64,000 nt of DNA, taken from the NCBI RefSeq assembly GCF_038066715.1, contig NZ_JBBUKT010000001.1:62001-126000 (forward strand). Reading direction: 5' to 3'. Both the position numbers and the translations under genes were made by a program. Source of the DNA: Luteolibacter sp. Y139. GTDB lineage: Bacteria; Verrucomicrobiota; Verrucomicrobiia; Verrucomicrobiales; Akkermansiaceae. Numbering within the stretch: position 1 is the stretch's first letter; every line of letters begins with the position of its first letter. Shown here piece after piece: positions 7,559 through 16,490 of the stretch. Under the pieces are notes generated by a model. It had not been told where the DNA came from. It searched no databases and saw only the letters and a program-made list of their open reading frames with translations.

Positions 7559-8818
7559 ATGCGTCCGCAAACTCTCCTGCCGTGGTTGCTCGGCGCGGCC
7601 ATTGGCACCGCAGGCTGGATGCAAGGCCTGCAATGGCGCAACTCTGCCAAAGCTGCCGAAGGCGACGACTCCAGCGGCAGGATCACCGCGCTTGAGAACG
7701 AGGTCGACCTGCTCAAGCGCGAGAACGAAAGCCTGCGCTCGCTCTCCCAAGGCGGCGGCGAGGTGAAGGTACCACAGGACCTGATCGATTTCGTCGAACA
7801 GTCGCTCGGCTTCGATTTCAAGAGTAACCCGCAGGTCCACCGCATCGCCGGTGAGGAATTGCAGGATCGCATCGCGGCTTCGATCGAGGCCCGTTACGGT
7901 CCGAACGAACTCGATTCGCGGCAGCAGGCGTGGACACTGATGGGCTTGCTCACCTCGGGCGACATCTTCTCCTCGCAGCTCGCAGCAACCAAGTCGGTCG
8001 GTGCCCGTTCGTGGTTCGATGAACAGAGCGGCGAAGGCTGGGTCACCGATCGTTTCGACCCGCAGGCCATACCCGATCAGGCCGCGCTGATCCGCACCCT
8101 GGCCCGCATTCTTCTCCATCAACAATACCCGCCTGCGCCCGGTTGGCCGGGCGACGAAGCGGCGATCTGCCGTGAGGCGCTGCATCACGGGGCAGCCATG
8201 GCGGTGGAGAATCGCTTTCTCGCACTCCAGGCACTCGGCATCGGTTTCACCGGCTTGAAGGACAATCCGGAGGCACGCGAGCTGATGGCGAGCTTGCCCC
8301 CCTTCGTCCGCGGCATCGCCACCTTCCCGTCTGCACTTGGCCTGCCACGAGCCGGGCGGCTGATGGACCAGGAGGAGCTCATGGGAGCCCTTCACAAGCC
8401 GCCCGCCATCACCGCCGACTTCTTTCCCGAGCACGAGGGCCTCCAGGCCTCGCCCGTCACCCTGCCTGAAACGCCAGGCAACGTTCTGTTAGAGGAAAGC
8501 GCCGGCATGCTGGGCCTGAAACTGTGGCTTGAACCACTCGGCGAAGAGTCCGCCAAACTCGCAGATGCATGGCGCGGCGACCGCTATCGCCTCCATGCCA
8601 CCAGCGACACTGACGTGCATCTCATTTGGGACATCCGCCTTGATTCGGAGAAGTCCGCCGACGCCTTCGCCACGGCCGCCGCCAAGCTCGTGTCATCCCT
8701 CGCCGGCACCGATCACCCGCCCGCCATCGGGACCGCGGTCACTACTCCCGAGGGACGCAAGCTCACCCTGCTCCGCCCCGCACCCGACACCGTCCGCTTG
8801 CTCAATCAGGTGCCATGA
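7559..8818 (+). CDS. single-pass membrane protein with coiled coil, unknown function
   Basis: Protein of 419 residues. Residues ~6-22 (LLPWLLGAAIGTAGWMQ) form an N-terminal membrane anchor, residues ~42-65 a heptad-rich coiled coil (ITALENEVDLLKRENESLR), and the remainder is a soluble, probably periplasmic, mostly helical domain with a Zn-protease-like size but no HExxH or other catalytic motif that I can see. It follows paralogue B by 18 bases and overlaps the next gene by ATGA, so it belongs to a four-gene set (6389-9255). The family is not recognised. Confidence 0.65.
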   Translation: MRPQTLLPWLLGAAIGTAGWMQGLQWRNSAKAAEGDDSSGRITALENEVDLLKRENESLRSLSQGGGEVKVPQDLIDFVEQSLGFDFKSNPQVHRIAGEELQDRIAASIEARYGPNELDSRQQAWTLMGLLTSGDIFSSQLAATKSVGARSWFDEQSGEGWVTDRFDPQAIPDQAALIRTLARILLHQQYPPAPGWPGDEAAICREALHHGAAMAVENRFLALQALGIGFTGLKDNPEARELMASLPPFVRGIATFPSALGLPRAGRLMDQEELMGALHKPPAITADFFPEHEGLQASPVTLPETPGNVLLEESAGMLGLKLWLEPLGEESAKLADAWRGDRYRLHATSDTDVHLIWDIRLDSEKSADAFATAAAKLVSSLAGTDHPPAIGTAVTTPEGRKLTLLRPAPDTVRLLNQVP

Positions 8819-9255
8819 TCGATGAGCCACCGCCGTTGCCGACTCCGGAGCCACCTCCCCTGCCCGAGCGGAAACAACGGCGCTGGCACTACGGCCTTCC
8901 CCTTGCAGCGATAGCAGCCCTCGTCGCCATCTACATCGGCCCCCTGCGAGTCGAGGTCTACATCACCGACGATGCCGGCCACGTCCCCGCGCCCTTTGAA
9001 GTCACCCTCCATTCCGCCAACTTCGACAAGAAGGTCATGGCGGAAAACGGCCGCATCAACCTCATCCGCGGCCTGTGGCGCGAAATCGAAGTCACCGATC
9101 GCTACTACGTTCGCAGTAGTTCCCCCGTCCGCGGCGGCAGCATGAAACTGGAGGTCGAGCGCAATAGCATCCTCAAGCTCAAGCAAGCCGCCACCGGCCA
9201 ACCCTCCGTCCCCCAACGCGGCGACCCGGACCCCAAAACCGACCGCGAGCGCTAA
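8815..9255 (+). CDS. small single-pass membrane protein, unknown function
   Basis: Protein of 146 residues. A proline-rich N-terminus (PPPLPTPEPPPLPERK) precedes a transmembrane helix (LPLAAIAALVAIYIGPL, residues ~28-45), then an extracytoplasmic beta-rich segment with VYITDDAGHVPAPFEVTL and a polar tail. The topology (Pro-rich cytoplasmic lead, one helix, outer domain) is plain, but no family is recognised. ATG overlaps the stop of the preceding gene (ATGA). It is the last gene before the second palindrome array. Confidence 0.65.
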   Translation: MIDEPPPLPTPEPPPLPERKQRRWHYGLPLAAIAALVAIYIGPLRVEVYITDDAGHVPAPFEVTLHSANFDKKVMAENGRINLIRGLWREIEVTDRYYVRSSSPVRGGSMKLEVERNSILKLKQAATGQPSVPQRGDPDPKTDRER

Positions 9256-9371
9256 ACATTGGGGACACCCCCACTGGGAGCGCGGAAGTGGAGCGCAGCG
9301 GAAGTGGTTCGGGCCATTTCGATTCCTCCAGACAATTCATTCCGCCCGAACGCCCCCTCACAGCCCTGCCT

Positions 9372-9482
9372 TTCGTCCCAAAGGGACGAATCACCCCTCT
9401 TCGTCCCAACGGGACGGCTCATAATAGCCCGGCACGAAGTGCCGGGTAAGCGCAGCACACCGCCCGCGTCCTGAAGGGACGC
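9372..9482. repeat. cluster of short palindromes (REP-like array 2)
   Basis: Most of the 363-base gap 9256-9618 is this array. Units: TTCGTCCC-AAA-GGGACGAA at 9372-9390, CGTCCC-AAC-GGGACG at 9402-9416, CCCGGCAC-GAA-GTGCCGGG at 9428-9446, and GCGTCC-TGAA-GGGACGC (one mismatch) at 9466-9482. The GTCCC/GGGAC core is shared with array 1 at 3420. A near-direct repeat of GCGGAAGTGG occurs just upstream (9284-9310). These look like mobile extragenic palindromes; the link to a transposase is inferred. Confidence 0.65.
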
Positions 9483-9562
9483 CTCATGCGGGGTGAGGCC
9501 CGAGCTCCCCCTCGTAAATCAGCGCCCCCACGACTGGACACCGTCGATCCAGCCTCCCTATC

Positions 9563-9600
9563 AAACAATAAACGCCCGCCTGCGTTTCCACAGGCGGGCG
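9563..9600 (-). terminator. intrinsic terminator of clpC operon
   Basis: Read on the minus strand: stem CGCCCGCCTG / CAGGCGGGCG with an 8-base loop, followed by TTTATTGTTTG. It lies 19 bases downstream of the clpC stop. Confidence 0.85.
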
Positions 9601-9618
9601 CTCGTTAGATGATTCCTA

Positions 9619-12147
9619 TCAGACCCCCGCGTTGTCCGGCTCGGCCTTCGTGCCGATGTTCTCGAACACCAGCTCTTCCTTGCCTTCGGGGCAGATGACC
9701 TTGGCGGTGTCGCCAGGCTTCACGTCGCCGCGCAGCAGGGCTTCGGCCAGCGGATCTTCCAGGTAGCGCTCCACCGCACGGCGCATCGGACGCGCACCGT
9801 AGGCCGGATCGTAACCCTTCTTGACCAGAAGGTCGCGGGCACTCGCTTCGAGTTGGATCGTGATGTCCTTCTCGCGCAGGCGCTTGACCAGCTTGTCGAT
9901 TTCGAGGTCCACGATCTGGTCGAGATCCTTCTTCTCGAGCATGTGGAAGACCACGAGGTCATCGAGGCGGTTGAGGAACTCCGGTTTGAAGTAGCGCTTC
10001 GACTCTTCAAGGATCTTGTCCTTCATGCCTTCGAAGTCGGCACCGTCTTCCGACATCGCACCGAACCCGAGCGAGGTCTGGCGTTTGATGCTGGAGGCAC
10101 CCACGTTCGAGGTGAGGATGATGATCGTGTTGCGGAAGTCGATCTTGCGACCCAGCGAGTCCGTGACCATGCCTTCTTCCAGGATCTGGAGCAGCAGGTT
10201 CATGACATCTGGGTGAGCCTTCTCGATTTCGTCGAAGAGCACCACGGAGTAAGGCCGGCGGCGGACCGCTTCGGAAAGCTGGCCACCTTCCTCATAGCCG
10301 ACGTATCCCGGAGGCGATCCGATCAGGCGGCTGGAGGTGAACTTCTCCATGTACTCGGACATGTCGATCTGGATGAGCGAATCCGGATCGCCGAACATGA
10401 ACTCGGCGAGGTTGCGGGCCAGGTAGGTCTTGCCGACACCGGTGGGGCCGAGGAATAGGAACGAACCGATCGGACGGCGCGGATCCTTGAGATCCGCACG
10501 CGAGCGGCGCAGGGCCTTCGAGATGGCTTTCACCGCCTCGTCCTGACCGATCACGCGACCTTCCAGCTCGCTCTCCATCTTCAGCAGCTTCTCGGCTTCC
10601 TTCTCCTCCATGCGGCGGAGCGGAACACCGGTCCACTTCGAGACCACGGCCATGATGTCCTCGTCACCGACTTCCACGACGGTTTCCTCGGACTTCGAGC
10701 GCCAGTTCTTCAGCGTCTCTTCGAGCGACTTCTTGATGTGCTTCTCCTTGTCGCGCAAGGAAGCGGCCTTCTCGAAATCCTGCTCGCCGATCGCACCGAT
10801 CTTCTCGCGGTTCACCTGTTCGATGTCCGCTTCCAGCTGCTTGATTTCCGGCGGGCGCGTCATCGTGCCGATGCGGGCGCGGGCGCCAGCTTCGTCGAGC
10901 ACGTCGATCGCCTTGTCCGGCAGGTAGCGGCCGGTGAGATAGCGCGAGGTGAGCTTCACCGAGGCCTCGACGGCTGCCGGCGTGAACTTCGCCTTGTGGT
11001 GCGCCTCGTACTTCTCCTGCAAGCCCTGCATGATCTTGATGGCGTCTTCCACGGAGGGCTCTTCCACCTTCACTTGCTGGAACCGGCGCTCAAGCGCGGC
11101 GTCCTTCTCGATGTACTTGCGGTACTCGTTGAGCGTCGTCGCACCCACCACCTGCAGTTCGGCACGGGAAAGCGCGGGCTTGATGATGTTGGACGCATCC
11201 ATCGCTCCTTCGGCCGAGCCAGCACCCACGATGGTGTGCAGCTCGTCGATGAACAGGATCACGTTCTTCACCTTGCGGATCTCGTCCATGACCGCCTTGA
11301 TGCGCTCCTCGAATTGGCCGCGGTACTTGGTGCCAGCCACCATCAACGCGAGGTCGAGGGTGATCACCTTCTTGTCGCGCAGGATTTCCGGAACATTGCC
11401 CGAAGCGATCTCCTGGGCGAGGCCTTCGACGATGGCAGTCTTGCCAACGCCGGCTTCACCGATGAGCACCGGGTTGTTCTTCGTGCGGCGGCACAGGATC
11501 TGAATGACGCGCTCGATTTCCGACTCACGGCCGATCACGGGATCGAGCTCATGGTCGCGGGCGAGCTTGGTCAGGTCGCGGCCGAAGGCACGCAGCGCCG
11601 GGGTCTTGGTCTTGCCCTCGGCTTCCGGCTCTTCGCCACCTTCCTGTCCTTCGTCTTCGAAGCTTTCGTCTTCCTCGTCGTCCGAGTCATCATCGTCGTC
11701 ATCCGGCGTGAAGTTCGGGTCGATCTCGGCAAGGATCTCGTTGCGCGTGCGCTGGATGTCCACATCCATGCGGCGCAGGACGCGGGCAGCCACACCTTCA
11801 CCTTCGCGGAGCAGGCCGAGCAGGATGTGCTCGGTGCCCACGTAGCTGTGGTTGAGCGCCTTCGCTTCCTTGTTGGCAAGCGCCAGCACCTTCTTCACGC
11901 GGGGCGTGTAGGGGATGCTTCCGGAGATCTTCTGGCCGGTGCCGGTTCCGACCTCCTTTTCGACTTCCATGCGGACGCTCTCAAGGTCGAGCCCCATGCG
12001 CTCCAGCACGTTGACCGCGACACCCTGACCCAGCTTGATGAGACCGAGCAGGAGATGCTCGGTACCCACGTAACTGTGGTTAAAGCGGTCGGCCTCCTTT
12101 CGTGCAAGGGCCAGCACCTGTTGGGCTCTGGGAGTGAAGTTATTCAT
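9619..12147 (-). CDS. clpC: ATP-dependent Clp protease ATPase subunit ClpC
   Basis: Protein of 842 residues with the full ClpC plan. Two Clp_N repeats (residues ~1-145, each with [14 protein letters not shown] or a close variant) precede a linker rich in Asp/Glu (~148-175). AAA-1 has Walker A GEAGVGKT and Walker B ILFIDE, a middle domain has a UVR-like segment ([20 protein letters not shown]), and AAA-2 has GPTGVGKT and [13 protein letters not shown]. The loop TSLGFG fits a ClpP-docking xGF motif. It unfolds substrates for ClpP in the cytoplasm. It overlaps mcsB by ATGA and is the last gene of mcsA-mcsB-clpC, so it probably degrades arginine-phosphorylated proteins. Confidence 0.96.
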   Translation of the reverse strand: MNNFTPRAQQVLALARKEADRFNHSYVGTEHLLLGLIKLGQGVAVNVLERMGLDLESVRMEVEKEVGTGTGQKISGSIPYTPRVKKVLALANKEAKALNHSYVGTEHILLGLLREGEGVAARVLRRMDVDIQRTRNEILAEIDPNFTPDDDDDDSDDEEDESFEDEGQEGGEEPEAEGKTKTPALRAFGRDLTKLARDHELDPVIGRESEIERVIQILCRRTKNNPVLIGEAGVGKTAIVEGLAQEIASGNVPEILRDKKVITLDLALMVAGTKYRGQFEERIKAVMDEIRKVKNVILFIDELHTIVGAGSAEGAMDASNIIKPALSRAELQVVGATTLNEYRKYIEKDAALERRFQQVKVEEPSVEDAIKIMQGLQEKYEAHHKAKFTPAAVEASVKLTSRYLTGRYLPDKAIDVLDEAGARARIGTMTRPPEIKQLEADIEQVNREKIGAIGEQDFEKAASLRDKEKHIKKSLEETLKNWRSKSEETVVEVGDEDIMAVVSKWTGVPLRRMEEKEAEKLLKMESELEGRVIGQDEAVKAISKALRRSRADLKDPRRPIGSFLFLGPTGVGKTYLARNLAEFMFGDPDSLIQIDMSEYMEKFTSSRLIGSPPGYVGYEEGGQLSEAVRRRPYSVVLFDEIEKAHPDVMNLLLQILEEGMVTDSLGRKIDFRNTIIILTSNVGASSIKRQTSLGFGAMSEDGADFEGMKDKILEESKRYFKPEFLNRLDDLVVFHMLEKKDLDQIVDLEIDKLVKRLREKDITIQLEASARDLLVKKGYDPAYGARPMRRAVERYLEDPLAEALLRGDVKPGDTAKVICPEGKEELVFENIGTKAEPDNAGV

Positions 12148-13262
12148 AAAATTTCAGGGTCTGGGTCGGACTCGTCTTTCTTTCTCGTAGAACGAATATC
12201 AGGGGCTTCGAGGCTTTGCAACCGGCCGCGTACAATTTCGGCACGAATGGAGTCTCGCTCCTCTGGCGTCATCTTACGCCCGCTGTGTAGCTGGAGGTGT
12301 GCCGGTTGAATATCCATCAGCAGTGCGTCGCAGGTTTTCACCGTATCCTGGGGCAGAAAACCGAGGTCTCCGCCTAGTCGTAGCAAGGAAAGATGAGTCA
12401 GGGCCTCCTTGGAATCAATGATCCACGCATGCCGTAAAACCCCGTAGGCCCGGCCGATCTTATCGCTGACCATCGCCGGGTCATCCTCCAACAGCTTGTC
12501 ACGGGCATTGCGCTCATGTGTCGCAACTTGGGAAATAACGCGCTCCAGCCTGCGTAAAATTGTCTCTTCACTCTCGCCCAGCGTGGACTGGTTGGAGATC
12601 TGGAAAAGGTTCCCCAGCGACTCCGTCCCCTCGCCATACAGACCGCGGACGGCCAGCCCTATCTTGTTCACCGCCTGCAGCACCTGGCCGATCTGGTCGC
12701 TCAAAACCAGCGCCGGCAGATGCAGCATCGCCGAGGCCCGCAGGCCGGTCCCGAGATTCGTCGGGCAAGTCGTCAGGTAGCCGAGCTCGTGGTCGAAGGC
12801 CAGTTCGAGCGCGTTCTCTAACTCATCGTCGATCGCCGACAGCGACTCGAAAGCCCCCCGCAGCGACATCCCCGGCCGGATCGCCTGCATCCGCAGGTGA
12901 TCCTCTTCATTCAACATCAGGGCGATCGATTGCCGCCGCTCGATCACGGCCGCACTGCCTTCCCCACGGGCGGCGTGCTCGCGGCTGATCAGGTGACGCT
13001 CCACCAGCACCTGCTTCTGCACCGAGGTCAGGTCGTCGAGTTCCTGCGAAAAGGCGTCCTTCATGACCGACAGTCCTTCCACGGCCGGCCGCATGACTTC
13101 CAGCGCATGGCGCCGCTCCTCCTTCTTCGCCCATCCGGGAAAGGACTCGCCTCGCAGATTACGGGCGAGACGGATGCGGGACGTGAGCACGATGGCATTG
13201 TCAGCACCCTCGCCGGTCATCCAGTCGGCGGGGTTCTTGATCAGCGTGGTGAAGCGCATCAT
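12144..13262 (-). CDS. mcsB: protein arginine kinase McsB
   Basis: Protein of 372 residues resembling the phosphagen-kinase fold of McsB. It has TSRIRLARNL near residue 28, the catalytic loop CPTNLGTGLRAS (~165), RGLYGEGTESLGN and FQISNQSTLG, all close to the Firmicutes enzyme. The C-terminal RDSIRA matches the RDxxRA motif that binds phospho-arginine and controls oligomerisation. It phosphorylates arginines on misfolded proteins, marking them for ClpC/ClpP. ATGA overlaps on both sides join it to mcsA and clpC. The start is the first of two ATGs (MMRF). The gene uses a few more AT-rich codons than its neighbours. Confidence 0.93.
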   Translation of the reverse strand: MMRFTTLIKNPADWMTGEGADNAIVLTSRIRLARNLRGESFPGWAKKEERRHALEVMRPAVEGLSVMKDAFSQELDDLTSVQKQVLVERHLISREHAARGEGSAAVIERRQSIALMLNEEDHLRMQAIRPGMSLRGAFESLSAIDDELENALELAFDHELGYLTTCPTNLGTGLRASAMLHLPALVLSDQIGQVLQAVNKIGLAVRGLYGEGTESLGNLFQISNQSTLGESEETILRRLERVISQVATHERNARDKLLEDDPAMVSDKIGRAYGVLRHAWIIDSKEALTHLSLLRLGGDLGFLPQDTVKTCDALLMDIQPAHLQLHSGRKMTPEERDSIRAEIVRGRLQSLEAPDIRSTRKKDESDPDPEIL

Positions 13263-13795
13263 GGCAGTGAATCGTCAGTCGTTTGCTTGGCGGCCGCGGC
13301 GCGGATCTCGATCTGGCGGATCTCATCGCGCAGGCCGGCGGCTTCCTCGTAGTTCTCGGAAGTGATCGCCTGGTCGAGCTTCCCGCGGAGTTCCTCCAGT
13401 CGCTGGGTCCGCTCATGGAGCTCCATCATTCCGGCAGGCACCTTGCCGCAATGCTTCGGCCCCTTGTGCATGCCGCGGAGCATCTGGTTCACATCATCGC
13501 GGAAAGTGTTGTAGCAATCCGCGCAGCCGAAGCGGCGGATGCGGCGCAGGTCCTCCAGCGTGAATCCGCAGGTCGGGCACTTCCGCCCGCTCCCCGCCAC
13601 CGCCGGAGCCGCCGGAACCACCTTCCCAGGCGTCTTCCCGAGCAGCATTTCCGCCAGCGCGAAGCCGGTCGGGTCCGTGACTCCCTTCTCCTTGGCGCAG
13701 TCGTCGCAAAGGGTAATTTTCTTGATTTGCCCGCCCACCAGTTGGGTGAGGTGCACCTTTGCATGCTTGCCGCAGATGTCGCAGTCCATGAACAA
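13259..13795 (-). CDS. mcsA: McsA, zinc-finger activator of the arginine kinase
   Basis: Protein of 178 residues with two treble-clef-type zinc modules: CDICGKHAKV with LCDDCAKEKG (residues ~5-37), then KCPTCGFTL with CADCYNTF (~75-100). The C-terminal UVR motif is ITSENYEEAAGLRDEIR (~145-165). This is the McsA architecture; it activates McsB and bridges it to ClpC. Start MFMDCDICG; the second Met at codon 3 is an alternative. It is first in mcsA-mcsB-clpC and overlaps mcsB by ATGA. The ctsR repressor that heads this operon in Firmicutes is absent here; ilvE lies upstream instead. Confidence 0.92.
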   Translation of the reverse strand: MFMDCDICGKHAKVHLTQLVGGQIKKITLCDDCAKEKGVTDPTGFALAEMLLGKTPGKVVPAAPAVAGSGRKCPTCGFTLEDLRRIRRFGCADCYNTFRDDVNQMLRGMHKGPKHCGKVPAGMMELHERTQRLEELRGKLDQAITSENYEEAAGLRDEIRQIEIRAAAAKQTTDDSLP

Positions 13796-13935
13796 GGGAA
13801 AGCTACGAGTGCGAAGCCGGATTGCGAAAGGAAATCTCCCGGCACAAAGCCGATTTTCCCAGCAGCAAACCCGGCCTCCCTTCCTGTGAACCCGGAAAGG
13901 TCTCGCAAGTCCTCGCCACCCCCGAGAAAACGGGA

Positions 13936-13978
13936 ACTCCGCTAATTCCGGTATATAGGCATACCGGAATAGCGGAGT
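13936..13978 (-). terminator. long inverted repeat, probable ilvE terminator or mcsA operator
   Basis: ACTCCGCT-A-ATTCCGGTAT / ATACCGGAAT-AGCGGAGT around a 6-base loop: 18 paired bases with one bulged A. On the minus strand it starts 46 bases after the ilvE stop and is followed by TCCCGTTTTC, a weak U-tract, so it may terminate ilvE. It also lies about 140 bases upstream of mcsA, so a role as operator is possible. Confidence 0.5.
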
Positions 13979-14023
13979 AAAATTTGCAACGTCAACAAGG
14001 CTTCCAGAGCCTCTCTTCCAGCC

Positions 14024-14893
14024 TCAATCGATCGGCGTGCCAGTCGAGCCCGCCAGTTCCTTGAAGGCGGCGATGAAGCGCTTGGTGATCTCACCGGGCT
14101 TGCCGCCGCCGATCACACGGCGGTCGTACGCGACCACCGGAATCACCTCGGCAGCCGTGCCGGTGAGGAAGAACTCGTCCGCGATATAGAGGTCGTAGCG
14201 GGTCAGCGACTTCTCGACCTTCGGCACCCCGAGCTGGTCGGCCAGCTCCAGGATCACGCGGCGGGTCACGCCGTCGAGTGCGCCATCGCTCACCAGCGGG
14301 GTGTAGAGCACGCCGTCGCGCAGGATGAAAATGTTGTCGCCGGTGCACTCGGCCACGTAGCCCTGCTCATTGAGCATCACGGCCTCGAGGGCGTTCGCCT
14401 GGATCGCCTCCACCTTGGCCATGATGTTGTTCAGGTAGTTCAGCGACTTCACCTGCGGCATCAGCGCAGCCGGCGCCGGACGGCGGGTCGCACAGGTGAT
14501 CACCGACAAGCCGTTGTCGTAGTGCTCCTGCGGATAGAGGCTGATCGTCGAGGCAATGATGAACATGCTGGCTCGCTTGCAGAGGTAGGGATTCAAGCCA
14601 AGGCCACCCGAACCACGGGTCACCACCAGCCGGATATAGCCATCGTCGAGGCCGTTCGCCGCCACGGTCTCCACCACGAACTTGCAGACTTCCTCATGCG
14701 TCCACGGAATCTCGAGGACGATCGCGCGGGCGGATTCGAAGAGACGCTTGATATGCTCCTCCAGACGGAAGACCCGCCGGTTGTAGAAGCGGATGCCTTC
14801 GAAGACGCCATCGCCGTAAAGCAAGCCGTGATCAAACACGGACACCTTCGCTGCCGATTCGTCCACCAATTCGCCGTCGAGCCAGATTTTCAT
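14024..14893 (-). CDS. ilvE: branched-chain amino acid aminotransferase (class IV)
   Basis: Protein of 289 residues, the short class-IV fold type. Landmarks: FDHGLLYGDGVFEGIR near residue 25, SLNYLNNIMAKVEA with the PLP-binding Lys (~155), AVMLNEQGYVAECTGDNIF, and FLTGTAAEVIPV (~255). It transfers the amino group between glutamate and the 2-keto acids of Leu, Ile and Val. Start at the ATG at 14893 (MKIWLDGELV) as in homologues; the upstream frame is not conserved. The family also includes D-amino-acid and aminodeoxychorismate enzymes, but the N-terminal pattern fits IlvE best. Confidence 0.88.
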   Translation of the reverse strand: MKIWLDGELVDESAAKVSVFDHGLLYGDGVFEGIRFYNRRVFRLEEHIKRLFESARAIVLEIPWTHEEVCKFVVETVAANGLDDGYIRLVVTRGSGGLGLNPYLCKRASMFIIASTISLYPQEHYDNGLSVITCATRRPAPAALMPQVKSLNYLNNIMAKVEAIQANALEAVMLNEQGYVAECTGDNIFILRDGVLYTPLVSDGALDGVTRRVILELADQLGVPKVEKSLTRYDLYIADEFFLTGTAAEVIPVVAYDRRVIGGGKPGEITKRFIAAFKELAGSTGTPID

Positions 14894-14992
14894 GACAAAA
14901 GAGCGCGTAGAGTAGACCCGCGCGCCAAGCTGGCAAGCCCCTCGTGCGGGAGGTCGCGGCATCACCGCACACCCGCCTCCGGAGTGAAAATC

Positions 14993-15580
14993 CTACGGCC
15001 GCCCCTCTTCAGCAGGCTCCTTCGCCTGCTTTTTCACATCCGTCAGCACCGACCAATCCACTCCGCCCTGATCCAGTCGCTGCAATTCACTCGCGTAAAC
15101 CGCATCGTCATTCTTCGGGTCCATCTCCGCTGAGAGCTCCGTGAATACCTTCGCGAGCAGCAGATTCTCCGCCCCGCCCTGCTCCTTCAGCACCTGCGAG
15201 CGCGTGAAAAACAACCCGGCAAGCACCTCCGGGCGATAGTTGTCCGGTTCCGCCTCCGGCACCACGCCGTGCGAAAGCTGGAAATTCAACACCAATGCCT
15301 TGCGATTGCGTGAGGAGAGGTGCAGGGACAGCGCCAAAAGCCGTCGTGCCTCGTTCAGCGAAGCCGCACTGGCCTTCGCCGCCGCCACCCGGTTCGAAGC
15401 ATACCCAGCCAGATTGGTAGCGTATTCCTCACGCTCCCGCTCGATCATCCCGAGCTTGTCGGAAAACACGCCCGCACCCACCACCGGCGGCTTCCAATCA
15501 AACTTCGCCTTCTCTTCCGCCGCCCCGATAGCAACGGAGACAGCGAGGAAACAGGCGACGACTTGCCAGCGGAGATTCAC
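14993..15580 (-). CDS. exported protein of unknown function
   Basis: About 195 residues if started at the GTG at 15580, giving a signal peptide VNLRWQVVACFLAVSVAIGAA. The mature part begins EEKAKFDWKPP and is alpha-helical, with RVAAAKASAASLNEARRLLALSLH and AENLLLAKVFTELSAEMDP, which resembles TPR-like helical pairs without a clear repeat count. Divergent from the cyclo-ligase gene 30 bases away. No named family recognised. Confidence 0.6.
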   Translation of the reverse strand: MNLRWQVVACFLAVSVAIGAAEEKAKFDWKPPVVGAGVFSDKLGMIEREREEYATNLAGYASNRVAAAKASAASLNEARRLLALSLHLSSRNRKALVLNFQLSHGVVPEAEPDNYRPEVLAGLFFTRSQVLKEQGGAENLLLAKVFTELSAEMDPKNDDAVYASELQRLDQGGVDWSVLTDVKKQAKEPAEEGRP

Positions 15581-15610
15581 GACGGCTAGGTTTCTGCTCC
15601 AGCCCGCCCA

Positions 15611-16189
15611 ATGCAAGTGACAACTCCCGCCAAGCCCGCCCTGCGCCGTGTCCTGCGCGCCAATCGCCCGGACTTGGGGTCTCAAATGGAGCAATCCACC
15701 GCCATCCGCAGTCACCTCGCCCGCTGGCTCGCCGACCAACCGGCCAAAACCATCGCCGCCTTCGTCGCCATCCCCGGCGAGCCCCTACTGCTGCCCCTGT
15801 TGGCCGAGTTGCCGGACCGCCGATGGGTCCTACCCCGTATCACCGGGGAAACCATGACCTTCCATCAGGTCGAAACCTCACTGCCGAGACTCCACCCCGG
15901 GCCCTTTGGTATCCCCGAGCCGATGCCCGACTCTCCGGTCGTCCCTATCGAGGAAATCGAACTCTTCCTCTGCCCCGGCATGGCCTTTACCCAGAGCGGC
16001 AAACGCCTCGGCCGCGGCAAAGGCTACTATGACCGGGCCCTGGCGGTCTCACATTCGGAATCACTGCGCGTCGGCGTCTGCTTCCGCGAGCAAGTCCTTC
16101 CGGAGTTGCCAACTGACTCGCATGACTTGCCGATGCATTTCCTGACGACTCCGGGCGGGATGATCGACTGCAGCGAACGCCCGGCATGA
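15611..16189 (+). CDS. 5-formyltetrahydrofolate cyclo-ligase
   Basis: Protein of 192 residues. The key motif is GRGKGYYDRAL (residues ~136-146), the ATP/phosphate-binding signature of the 5-FTHF cyclo-ligase (MTHFS/YgfA) family, preceded by LFLCPGMAFTQSGKRLG. Near the N-terminus, AFVAIPGEP lies in the substrate region. It converts 5-formyltetrahydrofolate and ATP into 5,10-methenyltetrahydrofolate, recycling a folate dead end. Length is standard. It shares a short divergent promoter region with the exported-protein gene on its left. Confidence 0.9.
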   Translation: MQVTTPAKPALRRVLRANRPDLGSQMEQSTAIRSHLARWLADQPAKTIAAFVAIPGEPLLLPLLAELPDRRWVLPRITGETMTFHQVETSLPRLHPGPFGIPEPMPDSPVVPIEEIELFLCPGMAFTQSGKRLGRGKGYYDRALAVSHSESLRVGVCFREQVLPELPTDSHDLPMHFLTTPGGMIDCSERPA

Positions 16190-16205
16190 TCGGTGCGGCA
16201 TTCCT

Positions 16206-16490
16206 TCAATCGCCGCCGTTCCGCTTGAACCAAAGCCACGACCGCAACCCGAGCACGAAGGCAACCGACGCAAACAACAGTCCGCCCAACGGGAAGTAGA
16301 CCCAACCGTTCTTCTCGGCGAGGCGCGCGGACAACACGGTGACGCCGAAGAAAAACGCGCTGAGGATAAAAAAGGTCCGCGGCGGGGCTGGCGGCTCGAC
16401 CACCACCAGCGATTGCCCGCATTCACAGAACTTCGCCGCACGGCCGTGGCGCATTCCGCAGTTCGGGCAGATGATGTCCCTCTCCTGCAT
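16206..16490 (-). CDS. zinc-ribbon membrane protein, unknown function
   Basis: Protein of 94 residues. An N-terminal zinc ribbon ICPNCGMRHGRAAKFCECG (Cys at ~8, 11, 22, 24) precedes two membrane helices (FFILSAFFFGVTVLSARL and FPLGGLLFASVAFVLGL) and a basic tail. The architecture is common in bacteria, but the function is unknown. It converges with the cyclo-ligase gene; the 16-base gap leaves no room for a separate terminator. To its right, 16491-16681 holds no gene I can support. Confidence 0.65.
   Translation of the reverse strand: MQERDIICPNCGMRHGRAAKFCECGQSLVVVEPPAPPRTFFILSAFFFGVTVLSARLAEKNGWVYFPLGGLLFASVAFVLGLRSWLWFKRNGGD

Noticed and set aside
7190-8434. Open frame (414 codons) opposite the envelope-protein genes
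   Set aside because: It crosses two plus-strand genes that have signal/anchor, coiled coil and overlap logic; the antisense frame has none of these.
10738-12309. Long open frame (523 codons) opposite clpC
   Set aside because: It is the antisense shadow of a clear ClpC gene in GC-rich DNA; it has no recognisable motif, and its residue content (Arg/His/Leu-rich) is typical of shadows.
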